Below, piece after piece: positions 1 to 9,277 of a DNA stretch of 64,000 nucleotides. Origin of the DNA: Cytophagales bacterium. Lineage in GTDB: Bacteria; Bacteroidota; Bacteroidia; Cytophagales; Cyclobacteriaceae. Made by a program: the position numbers and the translations under genes. The number at the start of each line of letters is the position of its first letter. Within the stretch, counting starts at the first letter, position 1. Location of the stretch: contig JAWPMT010000005.1 of the NCBI GenBank assembly GCA_033344775.1, forward strand, positions 789,501-853,500, given 5' to 3'. A model generated the notes under the pieces. The model had not been told where the DNA came from, did no database searches, and saw only the letters and a program-made list of their open reading frames with translations.

Positions 1-659
1 AGGCCTTCCCATTGACCAGTTCGTGACAGGGACGAAGCATCTCCTATAAAAAGATCTACAAAGCCAGTAACGCCTGAAGCACTGGCTGAAATTCGCACAG
101 AGCCATCCGCGATACCTGTTACCAATCCATTCTCATCCACGGTTGCTACGTCTTCATTGCTGCTACTCCAGGCAATGGTATTTCCTTCAATCTCTCCGCC
201 GGCTGCATTCAGAGTAGTCCCTGATAATTGTAACGTTTCTCCTGGATTGATTACTGAAGTATTATTTTCAGTAACGATTTGCACCAAAGCCACAGTCGTC
301 AAATCAGCCGCAACAGAGATAACAACAGGTTCGCTTTCTATGCCTTGTGCAGCGGCAGTGATCATGGCTGTTCCACCTGATAAGGCGGTAACAGTACCGT
401 CTTCTTCTACGGAAGCCACAGCAGGTGCAGAACTGGACCAGGTCACTTCAATCACCTGAAAGGATCCACCAAGATCGGACATCCCCCAGGCTTCCAGTGT
501 TACCGTTTCACCAACTAAACGAGCAATGCTGCCATTGATGGTTTCTTCCTCGCCTGCGGCGGAAAGTGTCATCGCACTCAGGCGATCTTCTACCAAATCA
601 GTGCCGATACAACTCGACAACCAAATGGCCATTACAGCTACAAGGGATCTTATTTTCAT
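1..659 (-). CDS. Lipoprotein with bacterial Ig-like (BIG2) domains, partial
   Basis: From an ATG at 659 the reverse frame stays open to the window edge, so about 219 N-terminal codons are visible and the C-terminus is missing. The start MKIRSLVAVMAIWLSSC is a lipoprotein signal with the lipobox Cys at residue 17, which predicts an outer-membrane or periplasmic anchored product. Two repeats follow with the BIG2 signature (ITWSSS..VATVDENGLVTG in the second, VTWSSSAPAVASVEEDG in the first), each about 80-90 residues. Such domains usually act as spacers or adhesion modules in surface proteins. The function of the missing C-terminal part is unknown. Forward ORFs over the same stretch are shadows. 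Confidence 0.85.
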   Translation of the reverse strand, partial: MKIRSLVAVMAIWLSSCIGTDLVEDRLSAMTLSAAGEEETINGSIARLVGETVTLEAWGMSDLGGSFQVIEVTWSSSAPAVASVEEDGTVTALSGGTAMITAAAQGIESEPVVISVAADLTTVALVQIVTENNTSVINPGETLQLSGTTLNAAGGEIEGNTIAWSSSNEDVATVDENGLVTGIADGSVRISASASGVTGFVDLFIGDASSLSRTGQWEG

Positions 660-834
660 AACATGGGAAGTTTTAATCCAGTCCATTATCTATACGTCTT
701 CCTTTACCGGCGATGTTAGCAGATAGTTTGTTTGTGAAGAGAGTAGAATTAGGAAGTGTCGGAGGCAGGACTAAAATCAGACTGGAAGCTATTATAAATA
801 CTTCATAAGATTTGATTCCGACCAAATCATTTAA

Positions 835-866
835 TTAGACCCGCTCTCCTTCTCCGATGGGTCTAA
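835..866. repeat. Inverted repeat upstream of the esterase gene
   Basis: TTAGACCC (835-842) and GGGTCTAA (859-866) form a perfect 8-bp inverted repeat with a 16-nt loop in the 236-bp spacer between the divergent genes at 659 and 896. It has no T-run, so it is a weak terminator candidate. An operator or an mRNA leader hairpin for the gene at 896 is as likely. Nothing else stands out in the spacer. Confidence 0.35.
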
Positions 867-895
867 CTCAACTTTAGTATGCTTACTTTAGGGTT

Positions 896-1816
896 ATGAA
901 TCTTCAATCAAATACAGGTATCCTTTTATTTGTATTCATAGCAATTGGTTGCAGCTCAACCACATCCAATCTGCCTGCCAAACTCATCAGAATGGACCAT
1001 TTCTCTTCTGTAAATATTGATAGTAGAAATGTTGATATTTGGTTGCCACCGGGCTATGATGAAAAAGCGAAGTATCCGGTGCTTTACATGCATGACGGCC
1101 AGATGCTGTTCGATTCTACCACAACCTGGAATGGCCAGGAATGGGGAGTAGATGAAACAATCACTACCCTACTTACTTCAAACCAGATTGAGTCTGTCAT
1201 TATCGTAGGTATTTGGAATACCACTAAAAGACACTCAGAGTACTTCCCTCAAAAACCCTTTGAAAGCCTACCAGTTTCCACACAAGACTCATTATTGCAG
1301 CTAGGAAGAAATGAAAACACACCACTATTTCAAATAGAAATTGTTTCCGACTTGTACCTGAAATTTTTAGTTGAAGAATTAAAACCGCATATTGACAACC
1401 ATTATTCAACCATATCCGGGCCAGAAGGCACGTTCATCATGGGTTCTAGTATGGGTGGCCTCATCAGTATGTACGCCATCAGTGAGTATTCTGAGATTTT
1501 TGGAGCTGCCGCTTGTTTATCCACTCATTGGACCGGCACCTATACAGACCAAAACAATCCAATCCCCATGGCCATTTTCAATTACATGGCCGAAAACCTA
1601 CCTGACCCTACCAATCACAAATTGTATTTCGATTACGGTACCGAAACCTTAGATGCCCTTTACGAGCCCTTTCAGCAACAAGCGGATTCGGTATTGATCC
1701 AAGCAGGATTTAATGCCACCAATTGGACCACTCAAAAATTTGAAGGACAGGATCATTCGGAAAGGGCATGGAATAGCCGGCTGGAGATCCCTTTGAAGTT
1801 CCTTTTGGGGAAATGA
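896..1816 (+). CDS. Alpha/beta-hydrolase, putative esterase lipoprotein (IroE/Fes-type fold)
   Basis: 306 aa. It begins with a lipoprotein signal whose lipobox is A-I-G-C (Cys19), so the enzyme is probably anchored facing the periplasm or the cell surface. The esterase signature is clear: WLPPGYDE...YPVLYMHDGQ near residues 50-70, nucleophile elbow G-S-S-M-G with Ser185, and the likely catalytic His287 in GQDHSERAW. This resembles the PF00756 esterase family (enterochelin esterase, feruloyl esterase-like). The physiological substrate cannot be inferred. It is a single gene, convergent with lptD downstream. Confidence 0.8.
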   Translation: MNLQSNTGILLFVFIAIGCSSTTSNLPAKLIRMDHFSSVNIDSRNVDIWLPPGYDEKAKYPVLYMHDGQMLFDSTTTWNGQEWGVDETITTLLTSNQIESVIIVGIWNTTKRHSEYFPQKPFESLPVSTQDSLLQLGRNENTPLFQIEIVSDLYLKFLVEELKPHIDNHYSTISGPEGTFIMGSSMGGLISMYAISEYSEIFGAAACLSTHWTGTYTDQNNPIPMAIFNYMAENLPDPTNHKLYFDYGTETLDALYEPFQQQADSVLIQAGFNATNWTTQKFEGQDHSERAWNSRLEIPLKFLLGK

Positions 1817-1890
1817 TGGATCAATAGCGATCCCTGAGGAAGAATGTATTTCTTCACTGATCCTGAAATGATTAGGTGAATTTTCTTGGG

Positions 1891-1956
1891 ATGGCATTAA
1901 AAAAATGCCGAATTAGATCAGATCTCAATCCAAATACAATCAAGCAATATCAATTA
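1891..1956. repeat. Dispersed intergenic repeat, copy A
   Basis: A 66-bp element begins with a hairpin (GGCATT..AATGCC) followed by a conserved block GAATTAGATCAGATC...CAATCAAGCA. A closely related copy lies at 9278-9343; over the 37-nt block after the hairpin I count 31 identities. Both copies sit between the 3' ends of convergent genes. The distal end of this copy overlaps the lptD stop codon (1950-1952). It could act as a REP-like or bidirectional termination/processing element. Confidence 0.6.
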
Positions 1957-4778
1957 AAGAAATCCAGGAAGTTTCTGCGTCGTTCGATCTTCAATTCCTG
2001 TAGCAGGGATGCCCGTGGTTGTATGGTCAGATTGAAGGATTGGAACCTACCAAAGGGAACTACATTGAATGCCAAAGTCCAGCAGTGCAGGTCTCGAGCT
2101 ACATTGATCCGTGTAGTGGTAAACTCCTTTCCCTGAAGGTCATATCCTGAATTGAAAGAAACCTGGGTCTTTGGTGTGAGCGCCACAGATCCTCCAAAGG
2201 ACAAGGTCTGATTTATCCTCGAATCCTGAAAGCCGGTCTTGGTCCGAGAGATAGCATAATTGGCATTGAGTCGCCAGGGCAGGTTGAAATCCACGTATTG
2301 GTCGGGATTATTCAAGATCGGTTGAAGCTGGTCCGGACTCGCCAGGTCATTGGCAATGCTGGGATCATCAAAGAAACTCGTATTATTCAAATCACGGTTC
2401 TGTGGTTGATTCCGTTCATTAGGATTTCCAGTGCTATTATTATTGGCATTTCCGCCACCATCTCTTTTGAAGGTTTGTGGACTTAAGGTCAATGTGATGT
2501 TAGTTGACAATCTCGTCAGCTGCCCTAATCCTTCTCCATTGTCCCAGGCAAATCGATTGATACGCTCCTGAACTACTGTGCGGGTACCACTCGCGCTAAA
2601 AGACTCACTGATCAAATTATAGACGTAAGGATCGATGGTTCCTGAAAAGTTGACGCCAATGGCTCGTTTCAGGAAACTGGTCCGTGCCTGAAAAGTGATG
2701 TTCGACAATTGGAAAGAGTCCGCTGCAAAATTGTACCCCGTTCCGAATGAAAGGTTATCAAAGATTTTTATCTTCTTGAATTCATTCCCGGTAGTATCCT
2801 TCAAATTGCGCACCTTCATCTCAAGGTTGTTTTGTAAACGGAAGCCGAGGCTTTGACTTTCTCCTCCCGGTGGTGAGCCATAAATAAAACCTTGATACTT
2901 GCTTAATCGACGGGTTCGCCCTGTTTCATCGATTTGAACATCCTGAAAAATTCCTCTGGATGGATCCCCAAAGTCGGGATTATAGGACAAGGAAATACTG
3001 GGTGTAATCACATGTCGAATGGCCTCAATCCTTTTGCCTTTCACGAAATAAGTACCATAAAGAATCGTATTCATGGACATGCTGGATCGCCAGGAACTGG
3101 CCCGACTAAATTTCCTGACCGTATCCACTTCCAATCCTTGTAGCTCGTCATTGTATGACCAGTTGAGTTCCTGGGTGTACCACAATTCCTGATAGTTGAA
3201 GGATGGTGTTACTGTGAAGTATTTCAAGAAGCTGAAGGAAGTTGAAACGGGGATGGTATGTCGACCACCGTATCTACCACGAGAAAATACACGATCTATG
3301 TCATTGAAAAAGTCAAGGGTGTCAGAATTAGTTGTAGAGGTATTGACGATGTTCAGTCCAGCATTAGTCACAGGGGCATTACTGAATTCACTTCTGGCCA
3401 CGAAATTGTGACTAAAGTTGAGCTTTGACAATGGGGACTTGGAGTTCCGTACGATCTTCTTGAATGGATTGACACGATTGACATTGAAGGTGACTTCCGG
3501 AGCAGTCACATTCATGATACCTGTAGAAATATTCTGATTTTGGCGGGCATTCAACGACAAACTGGACCATCGGAAACGCTGCTGATAACTCAAATTGGAC
3601 GTAAACCGGGCATTGATACTGCGTTCAAAATCCTGATTTACCAGGTTTTGATTCTGGCTAAAAGAAGAACTACCTAATGACACAGAGGCACTGAAACTAG
3701 AATTACCGCGTGTCTCAGGTCGGTGACTCCATCGCACCCAGGTATCATTACTGATCGCTCCGCCCTCTACATCATCCGTGATTGTTCTGTTGAATGAATA
3801 CGAGAAGGAGCCACTGAATGCGTAGCGCTTTTTGTAGTTAGAACTGATCTCAAATCCCGCGCCACCTTTCGAGTAAATATCACCTGTAATTCGCAAGTCA
3901 GCGTAATCACTCATTGCCCAATAGTAGCCCCCTCGTCTCAAAAAGAACCCTCTACGGTTTTCTTCACCATAGCTTGGAAAAATCACCCCAGAAACTTTAC
4001 TCTTCGGTTGTGGGAACATCGCAAAAGGCAATGCGAGTGGGGTAAAAATAGACTTCCCTTCTGTTGAGCGGAATTTCAAAACGCTGGGGCCCGCCAGGAT
4101 CTTTTTGCTGGGAATTACCTTGATAATATCGGCCTCAATGAAGAAATGTGGGTCTGCCAGGTTACAGGTAGTGTATCGTGCACGTCGAATGAACAATTCA
4201 TCGGCCTCGTTTTTCTTTACATCTTCCCCGTGCATGAATGCACCATCTTGCTCGGTGACCACTCCCCTGATGACCGCCCGTTTGTTTTTGAAATTGTACA
4301 GGATGTTTTCCGTTTCATAGACCTCCTCTTGATCTGTAAAAATGGGTTTACCTACCTTTCGACCTGTCGAATCCTCTGAATATTGTGAAGAAATGGTTTG
4401 ATCATACCAGTTCACATTGGTACGGTCCGCGTCGAGACTGATGTCCCCATAGTCAATGTGCGTATCGCCATACATGCTGATGTTTTGTTGTTCCAGATCA
4501 AAGAAAATTGAATCTGTGGCTTTGTAATTGATCGTCGTTTCTATGTCACCCTCTTGTTGTGGTCTGGCTGCTTTGGCTCGGGTCGTATCAAATTCCACAG
4601 GAATATCCGCCGGAATGTTATTCAATTCGTTGAGGGCATTGACCAAAGAATCCTGACTTGTCCTTGTTTCGGTACGAATATTGAGTGAATCAGCGTTAAT
4701 ACGTTGAACACTGTCCTGTTGAGCAACGGACAAAAGCGTACTGAAGATGAAAAACCCGATAAGAACAATTCGCCTCAA
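1950..4778 (-). CDS. lptD: LptD-like outer-membrane LPS assembly protein
   Basis: 942 aa. A Sec signal (MRRIVLIGFFIFSTLLSVAQ) is followed by an OstA/LptA-like region around residues 80-200 (pattern YGDTHIDYGDISLDADRT, then a KNKRAVIRGVVTEQDGAFMHG stretch) and a long beta-rich C-terminal part with alternating aromatic strands typical of the LptD barrel. The protein places LPS in the outer leaflet. An Asn-rich low-complexity insert lies near residues 770-805, probably an exposed loop. It faces the amidase gene across a short spacer; the grouping lptD, amidase, MlaD-like is common in Bacteroidota. The start is at the only ATG before the signal peptide. Confidence 0.87.
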   Translation of the reverse strand: MRRIVLIGFFIFSTLLSVAQQDSVQRINADSLNIRTETRTSQDSLVNALNELNNIPADIPVEFDTTRAKAARPQQEGDIETTINYKATDSIFFDLEQQNISMYGDTHIDYGDISLDADRTNVNWYDQTISSQYSEDSTGRKVGKPIFTDQEEVYETENILYNFKNKRAVIRGVVTEQDGAFMHGEDVKKNEADELFIRRARYTTCNLADPHFFIEADIIKVIPSKKILAGPSVLKFRSTEGKSIFTPLALPFAMFPQPKSKVSGVIFPSYGEENRRGFFLRRGGYYWAMSDYADLRITGDIYSKGGAGFEISSNYKKRYAFSGSFSYSFNRTITDDVEGGAISNDTWVRWSHRPETRGNSSFSASVSLGSSSFSQNQNLVNQDFERSINARFTSNLSYQQRFRWSSLSLNARQNQNISTGIMNVTAPEVTFNVNRVNPFKKIVRNSKSPLSKLNFSHNFVARSEFSNAPVTNAGLNIVNTSTTNSDTLDFFNDIDRVFSRGRYGGRHTIPVSTSFSFLKYFTVTPSFNYQELWYTQELNWSYNDELQGLEVDTVRKFSRASSWRSSMSMNTILYGTYFVKGKRIEAIRHVITPSISLSYNPDFGDPSRGIFQDVQIDETGRTRRLSKYQGFIYGSPPGGESQSLGFRLQNNLEMKVRNLKDTTGNEFKKIKIFDNLSFGTGYNFAADSFQLSNITFQARTSFLKRAIGVNFSGTIDPYVYNLISESFSASGTRTVVQERINRFAWDNGEGLGQLTRLSTNITLTLSPQTFKRDGGGNANNNSTGNPNERNQPQNRDLNNTSFFDDPSIANDLASPDQLQPILNNPDQYVDFNLPWRLNANYAISRTKTGFQDSRINQTLSFGGSVALTPKTQVSFNSGYDLQGKEFTTTRINVARDLHCWTLAFNVVPFGRFQSFNLTIQPRASLLQELKIERRRNFLDFFN

Positions 4779-4817
4779 GCCGCCTGGAATTTTAAATTTT
4801 GTGGGAAATTTTGCAAT

Positions 4818-4850
4818 TTTGCGTCAAAATTATCGCATTTTATACCTTTT
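4818..4850 (+). promoter_or_regulatory. Candidate promoter of the amidase-mlaD operon
   Basis: TTTG at 4818-4821, a 21-nt spacer, then TACCTTTT at 4843-4850 (Bacteroidota -7 consensus TAnnTTTG, one mismatch). It overlaps the opposing lptD promoter. A start site near 4857 would lie downstream of the first possible ATG (4799), which supports the GTG at 4865 as translation start. It rests on motif matching only. Confidence 0.4.
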
Positions 4851-4854
4851 ACAA
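4825..4854 (-). promoter_or_regulatory. Candidate lptD promoter
   Basis: On the reverse strand TTG (4854-4852), a 19-nt spacer and TAATTTTG (4832-4825) match the Bacteroidota sigma consensus TTG-N19-TAnnTTTG exactly. The start site would be near 4818, about 40 nt before the lptD ATG. The two divergent promoters share the same bases, so their use may be mutually exclusive. Confidence 0.5.
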
Positions 4855-4864
4855 CATTAGAGGA

Positions 4865-5647
4865 GTGAGAAATATTGCGATACCGGTTATCTTTTCTTTG
4901 ATACTTGTATTGGCATCTTTTACGCCAGCAGGTAAAACAAGGAATACGATCAGCAAAATCGTCATAGATCCTGGCCACGGCGGAAAGGACCCTGGAACCA
5001 GTGGCTCCATGTCTAAGGAAAAAGATCTGGCCCTTTCCATCGCTAAGCACCTTGGTCGAATCATGCAGGACGAACTCCCTGAGGTTGAGATACTTTACAC
5101 CAGAGATGACGACAGTTTCCCCACACTACAACAACGTTCTGATTTTGCCAACAGAGAAGGCGCCGACCTATTTATTTCAGTGCATTGCAATTGGATAAGT
5201 AATCCGAAAATCTATGGTAGCGAGACCTACGTCATGGGATTGCACAAAACCGAAGAAAATTTCCAGATTGCGAAACGGGAAAATGCAGTGATCCTGCAAG
5301 AAGAAAATTACGAGGAAAATTACGATGGTTTTGATCCGAACTCTCCGGAATCCTACATTTTCCTGACACTTCAGCAGAGTGCTTTCCAAGAAAGCAGTCT
5401 TAAATTGGCCACAGGTATCGAAAAACAACTGGGTACCCGGGCAGGAAGAAGAAGTCGCGGAGTAAAATCTGCGGGATTCATTGTCTTGTACAAAACCACC
5501 ATGCCTAGTGTCTTGGTAGAAACTGGTTACTTATCCAACTCGAAAGAGGAAGCAGATCTGAATGATGACCTGAAACAACGCTATATTGCATCTGGTATTT
5601 TTCGCGCGATCCGCGATTATAAAAAGGAAGTTGAATCAACAAACTGA
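4865..5647 (+). CDS. N-acetylmuramoyl-L-alanine amidase (Amidase_3)
   Basis: Cleaves the bond between MurNAc and L-Ala in peptidoglycan during cell separation. The Amidase_3 signature is intact: IVIDPGHGGKDPG with zinc ligand His38, a second His in LFISVHCNW, and the catalytic Glu in SVLVETGYLSN. I prefer the GTG at 4865 (260 aa): it gives a compact signal segment (VRNIAIPVIFSLILVLASFTPAG) and leaves room for the divergent promoters. The upstream ATG at 4799 in the same frame would add 22 residues with no signal character. The next gene follows after 7 nt, so the two are co-transcribed. Confidence 0.85.
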   Translation: MRNIAIPVIFSLILVLASFTPAGKTRNTISKIVIDPGHGGKDPGTSGSMSKEKDLALSIAKHLGRIMQDELPEVEILYTRDDDSFPTLQQRSDFANREGADLFISVHCNWISNPKIYGSETYVMGLHKTEENFQIAKRENAVILQEENYEENYDGFDPNSPESYIFLTLQQSAFQESSLKLATGIEKQLGTRAGRRSRGVKSAGFIVLYKTTMPSVLVETGYLSNSKEEADLNDDLKQRYIASGIFRAIRDYKKEVESTN

Positions 5648-5654
5648 CATCTAA

Positions 5655-6578
5655 GTGTCTAAGGAATTTCGAATAGGCATCATCACCGTACTTTCCGGGG
5701 TGATCCTCTATTATGGTTTTAATTTTTTGAAAGGTAGTGACATTCTTACACGAAGCAGTTACTACTATACGATCTTTCCGAACATTGGCACCCTGCAGTT
5801 GTCAAATCCGGTAAGTATCAATGGTGTTCCCGTTGGAAAAGTCACGGCAGTGAAACTTTTACCCAAACAGGGCAATGCTGTTCTGGTACAGTTTGACGTG
5901 CAAGATGAGGTAACCCTTTATGAAAGTACGATCGCAGAGCTGACCAGCGATCTTTTGGGTTCTACATCCATTGTATTGCGAACGGTCACCTCAGGTCAGG
6001 CTTTGACTGTAGGGGATACCTTACAATCTCAAATCGATAAAGGGCTGGAAGAAATTTTAGAAACTGCCCAACCTGTGGCTCAAAACCTTAACATTACCAT
6101 CAATCGACTGAATGCTCTTCTTGAAGAATTCGAAGGAATTGGAGATCAGGTAAAAGGAGCCGTTGGAACCATGGATACTACCCTTCTCGCGGTGAAAGAA
6201 CTGCTGGAAGCCAACAAAAATGAAATTTCAGGTATCATGTCCAATACCAATGAATTGATCAAAGGCCTGGATGCTCGAGTGGAAGAACTCAAGCCGATAC
6301 TAAGTAAGACTGGTGAGGTCATGGAGGGCATTGATCCTGAAAAAGTTGGGAAGATTCTCGATGATGTGAATACCCTTACGAGCACACTTGCGGAAACGAT
6401 GGAGAAATTGAACAAAGGAGAAGGATCGCTCGGCAAATTGATGAGTAGTGACAGCCTCTATCAAGACATCCACAAAACCATCAAAGACCTGGATTCACTG
6501 ATCATCCACTTTGATAACTACCCAAAAGATTTTTTGAAACCTCTGGGACGAAAGCACGAAAAACTTAGAGGCAAATAG
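5655..6578 (+). CDS. MlaD-like MCE-domain lipid transport protein
   Basis: 307 aa from a GTG start. One N-terminal membrane anchor (about residues 7-25) is followed by an MCE/MlaD domain (about 36-115, with the NPVSINGVPVGKVTAVKL signature) and a long helical C-terminal part with heptad character (about 120-285). MCE proteins form hexameric rings that carry lipids between the inner and outer membrane. The gene lies 7 nt after the amidase and near lptD, consistent with an outer-membrane homeostasis role. No MlaE or MlaF partner is in the window. Confidence 0.87.
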   Translation: MSKEFRIGIITVLSGVILYYGFNFLKGSDILTRSSYYYTIFPNIGTLQLSNPVSINGVPVGKVTAVKLLPKQGNAVLVQFDVQDEVTLYESTIAELTSDLLGSTSIVLRTVTSGQALTVGDTLQSQIDKGLEEILETAQPVAQNLNITINRLNALLEEFEGIGDQVKGAVGTMDTTLLAVKELLEANKNEISGIMSNTNELIKGLDARVEELKPILSKTGEVMEGIDPEKVGKILDDVNTLTSTLAETMEKLNKGEGSLGKLMSSDSLYQDIHKTIKDLDSLIIHFDNYPKDFLKPLGRKHEKLRGK

Positions 6579-6612
6579 AACTTATTGAGCCTTCACCCCT
6601 TTTATTGGATCA

Positions 6613-8241
6613 ATGGATATCAACTTTAACCGAAATGAAGATGAGAACAAACAATTGTTGTCTCGTCTGAACCATAAGCTGAAGCAAGTACACCTCGGAG
6701 GTGGCGAAAAAAAAATCGCTTCGCAACACAAGAAAAACAAATTAACGGCAAGAGAACGCATCGATTACCTCACCGATGACAACACCTCTTTCCTCGAAAT
6801 CGGTGCACTGGCGGCCGATGGCATGTATGCCGAACAAGGTGGATGCCCCTCTGCAGGGGTAGTAACCGGTATCGGCTATGTAGCTGGTAGACAATGCATG
6901 ATTGTTGCCAACGACGCCACCGTAAAAGCAGGTGCATGGTTTCCCATGACTGCCAAAAAGAACCTTCGTGCCCAGGAAATTGCGATGGAAAACAAGCTTC
7001 CGGTGATCTATCTGGTGGATAGCGCTGGTGTATTTCTACCTATGCAAGACGAGATCTTCCCGGATAAGGAGCACTTTGGTCGTCAGTTTCGCAACAACGC
7101 GAAAATGTCCTCCATGGGCATCATTCAGATTGCGGCGATTATGGGTAGTTGTGTAGCAGGTGGTGCGTACTTGCCTATCATGTCAGATGAAGCTTTAATC
7201 GTTGATAAAACCGGATCCATCTTCCTGGCGGGGAGTTACCTGGTAAAGGCGGCCATTGGTGAATCCATTGATAATGAAACACTGGGTGGTGCTACTACTC
7301 ATTGTGAAATCTCTGGTGTAACGGACAATAAATTTGATTCGGATCAGGATTGCCTGGATGCAATCAAAAGGATGTTTGATAAAATCGGCCAACCGGAAAG
7401 TGCTGGTTTTGATCGCGTGGAATCTACAGAACCCAAAAAAGACCCTAACGAACTTTACGGCTTGTTCCCCACTGACCGAACGAAACCTTACGACATGGTC
7501 GAGATCATTGAACGACTGGTGGATAATTCGGAGTTCGATCAATACAAGAAAGACTATGGAAAGACCATTCTTTGCGGACATGCTCGGATTGATGGTTGGG
7601 CGGTAGGCATTGTTGCCAATCAGCGTCAGGTGATGAAGACAAAGAAGGGTGAAATGCAGATGGGAGGAGTGATTTACAGTGATTCTGCGGATAAGGCCGC
7701 ACGATTCATCATGAATTGCAATCAGCGGAAAATCCCCTTGATCTTTTTACATGATGTTAATGGATTTATGGTGGGAAGTCGCTCTGAACATGGGGGCATC
7801 ATCAAAGATGGCGCGAAAATGGTCAATGCCGTTTCTAATTCCGTGGTTCCGAAGTTTAGCATCATCGTAGGTAGCTCCTACGGTGCAGGAAATTATGCCA
7901 TGTGTGGTAAAGCATATGATCCTCGACTGATCTTTGCCTGGCCTACCGCTGAAATCGCTGTGATGAGTGGAAATTCTGCGGCAAATACCCTCTTGCAAAT
8001 CAAAGTTGCAGGACTGGAAGCCAGTGGACAGAAGATCAGTGACGAAGAAAAAACGAAACTGCTGGACGAAATCAAAGCTTCGTACAATGAGCAGTTGAGT
8101 CCGTATTACGCGGCTTCACGTCTTTGGGTTGACGGCATTATTGATCCGCTTACAACGCGTAACGCAATATCAGAAGGTATAAAGGCTGCCAATCTTGCGC
8201 CTATGGAAAAACCAATGAATGTTGGAGTCATACAGACCTAG
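6613..8241 (+). CDS. Acyl-CoA carboxylase beta (carboxyltransferase) subunit
   Basis: 542 aa, full length for the biotin-dependent acyl-CoA carboxyltransferase family (propionyl- or methylcrotonyl-CoA carboxylase beta). N-terminal marker KKNKLTARERIDYLTDD near residue 40, then the two crotonase-like halves: GCPSAGVVTGIGYV and oxyanion-hole glycines in GSCVAGGAYLPIMSDE in the first, and FLHDVNGFMVG plus IIVGSSYGAGNYAMCGKAYDPRLIFAWP in the second. The end region has the FAWP..EIAVMSG motif. A methylcrotonyl-type assignment is favoured by the NYAMCGKAYDP segment, but I cannot exclude another acyl-CoA. The alpha (biotin carboxylase/BCCP) subunit is not in the window. Confidence 0.88.
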   Translation: MDINFNRNEDENKQLLSRLNHKLKQVHLGGGEKKIASQHKKNKLTARERIDYLTDDNTSFLEIGALAADGMYAEQGGCPSAGVVTGIGYVAGRQCMIVANDATVKAGAWFPMTAKKNLRAQEIAMENKLPVIYLVDSAGVFLPMQDEIFPDKEHFGRQFRNNAKMSSMGIIQIAAIMGSCVAGGAYLPIMSDEALIVDKTGSIFLAGSYLVKAAIGESIDNETLGGATTHCEISGVTDNKFDSDQDCLDAIKRMFDKIGQPESAGFDRVESTEPKKDPNELYGLFPTDRTKPYDMVEIIERLVDNSEFDQYKKDYGKTILCGHARIDGWAVGIVANQRQVMKTKKGEMQMGGVIYSDSADKAARFIMNCNQRKIPLIFLHDVNGFMVGSRSEHGGIIKDGAKMVNAVSNSVVPKFSIIVGSSYGAGNYAMCGKAYDPRLIFAWPTAEIAVMSGNSAANTLLQIKVAGLEASGQKISDEEKTKLLDEIKASYNEQLSPYYAASRLWVDGIIDPLTTRNAISEGIKAANLAPMEKPMNVGVIQT

Positions 8242-8269
8242 TGTCTAATTTGCACTTATCTCAAGATAA

Positions 8270-9115
8270 ATGACAGACGCTGAATTAAAAGCATTAGTGG
8301 TGCTCCTCGACGATGACGACATGGAAGTGGTGACACATGTCGAGGATAAAATCCGGTCTCAGGGGACGGGTATCATTCCTTTTCTGGAAAATGAATGGGA
8401 AATCAATTTCAATCCTACACTGCAACGCAGGATTGAAGATCTGATCCATGGCCTTCAATTTGAATTGGTTCAGGAACGTTTGTCGGCCTGGGAAGCTGGT
8501 GATCAGGAAGATCTTTTGGAAGTCCTTTGGTTGATCTGCACTTACCAATATCCTGATCTGGAATACAATGATCTGGCCAATCAAATTGAACAACACTACA
8601 TCGAAACGTGGCGGGAACTCAAAGACGACCTTACACCTTTTGATCAGATCCGGATCATCAATAGTGTGATTTTTGATCGACTGAAGTTTCGGGCAAATAC
8701 CAAGAATTTTCATTCGCCGGCCAATTCCATGATCAGTGCTGTACTGGAATCTAAGCGAGGCAATCCGATTTCTCTAAGTGCGATTTACCTGTTGATTGCC
8801 AAGAAGCTTAACCTGCCCATATATGGGGTCAATGTCCCGAATTTGTTCATACTCACCTATAAGTCAGAGCAACTTCAATTCTACATCAATGTGTTCAACA
8901 AGGGCCTGATCTTCTCGAAAGAAGACATTGAGAATTATATTGAGCACTTGCAACTAGAACCAAACGACACGCATTTCGAGCCTTGCTCGCACATGGACAT
9001 TGCGGTACGATTCCTGCGAAACCTGATCATTTCTTTTGAAAAACTAGGCGAATACCAAAAAACAGATGAGGTGAAGATGTTGTTGAAGGCGTTGGGGCAG
9101 AGATATGTAGACTAA
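8270..9115 (+). CDS. SirB1-family transglutaminase-like protein
   Basis: 281 aa. The central segment RGNPISLSAIYLLIAKKLNLPIYGVNVPNLFILTY (residues about 162-196) matches the SirB1/transglutaminase-like core. The usual catalytic Cys of transglutaminases is replaced here by Ser/Ile in SLSAIYL, which is normal for SirB1 proteins, so enzyme activity is doubtful. The C-terminus is helical and TPR-like. It starts 28 nt after the carboxylase and is probably transcribed with it. Its role is unknown. Confidence 0.8.
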   Translation: MTDAELKALVVLLDDDDMEVVTHVEDKIRSQGTGIIPFLENEWEINFNPTLQRRIEDLIHGLQFELVQERLSAWEAGDQEDLLEVLWLICTYQYPDLEYNDLANQIEQHYIETWRELKDDLTPFDQIRIINSVIFDRLKFRANTKNFHSPANSMISAVLESKRGNPISLSAIYLLIAKKLNLPIYGVNVPNLFILTYKSEQLQFYINVFNKGLIFSKEDIENYIEHLQLEPNDTHFEPCSHMDIAVRFLRNLIISFEKLGEYQKTDEVKMLLKALGQRYVD

Positions 9116-9125
9116 CCTTTGAAAG

Positions 9126-9148
9126 GCCTGTCTGCCGACAAGGCAGGC
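9126..9148. repeat. GC-rich imperfect inverted repeat
   Basis: CTGCC-GACAA-GGCAG forms a hairpin with extended arms GCCTG and AGGC, placed 10 nt after the stop of the SirB1-like gene. There is no T-run, so it may be an intergenic repeat rather than an intrinsic terminator. The rest of the 262-bp convergent gap holds repeat copy B and no supported ORF. Confidence 0.4.
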
Positions 9149-9277
9149 TCAGGTTACTGGACTCTTCGATTCGAGGGTTGTTGGGTAATTACGTTATTTG
9201 GTCAGAACTTCGCTCAAATACAGGACTCAAAATGACACTGGTGAGTCAATAATGTCTTTTTCTTCATTTTAAGGTTT

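Noticed and set aside
4775-5050. Reverse 91-aa ORF covering the amidase start
   Set aside because: Lies over the conserved amidase motifs and the divergent promoters; no independent support.
7195-7581. Reverse 128-aa ORF inside the acyl-CoA carboxylase gene
   Set aside because: Shadow of a gene with intact family motifs.
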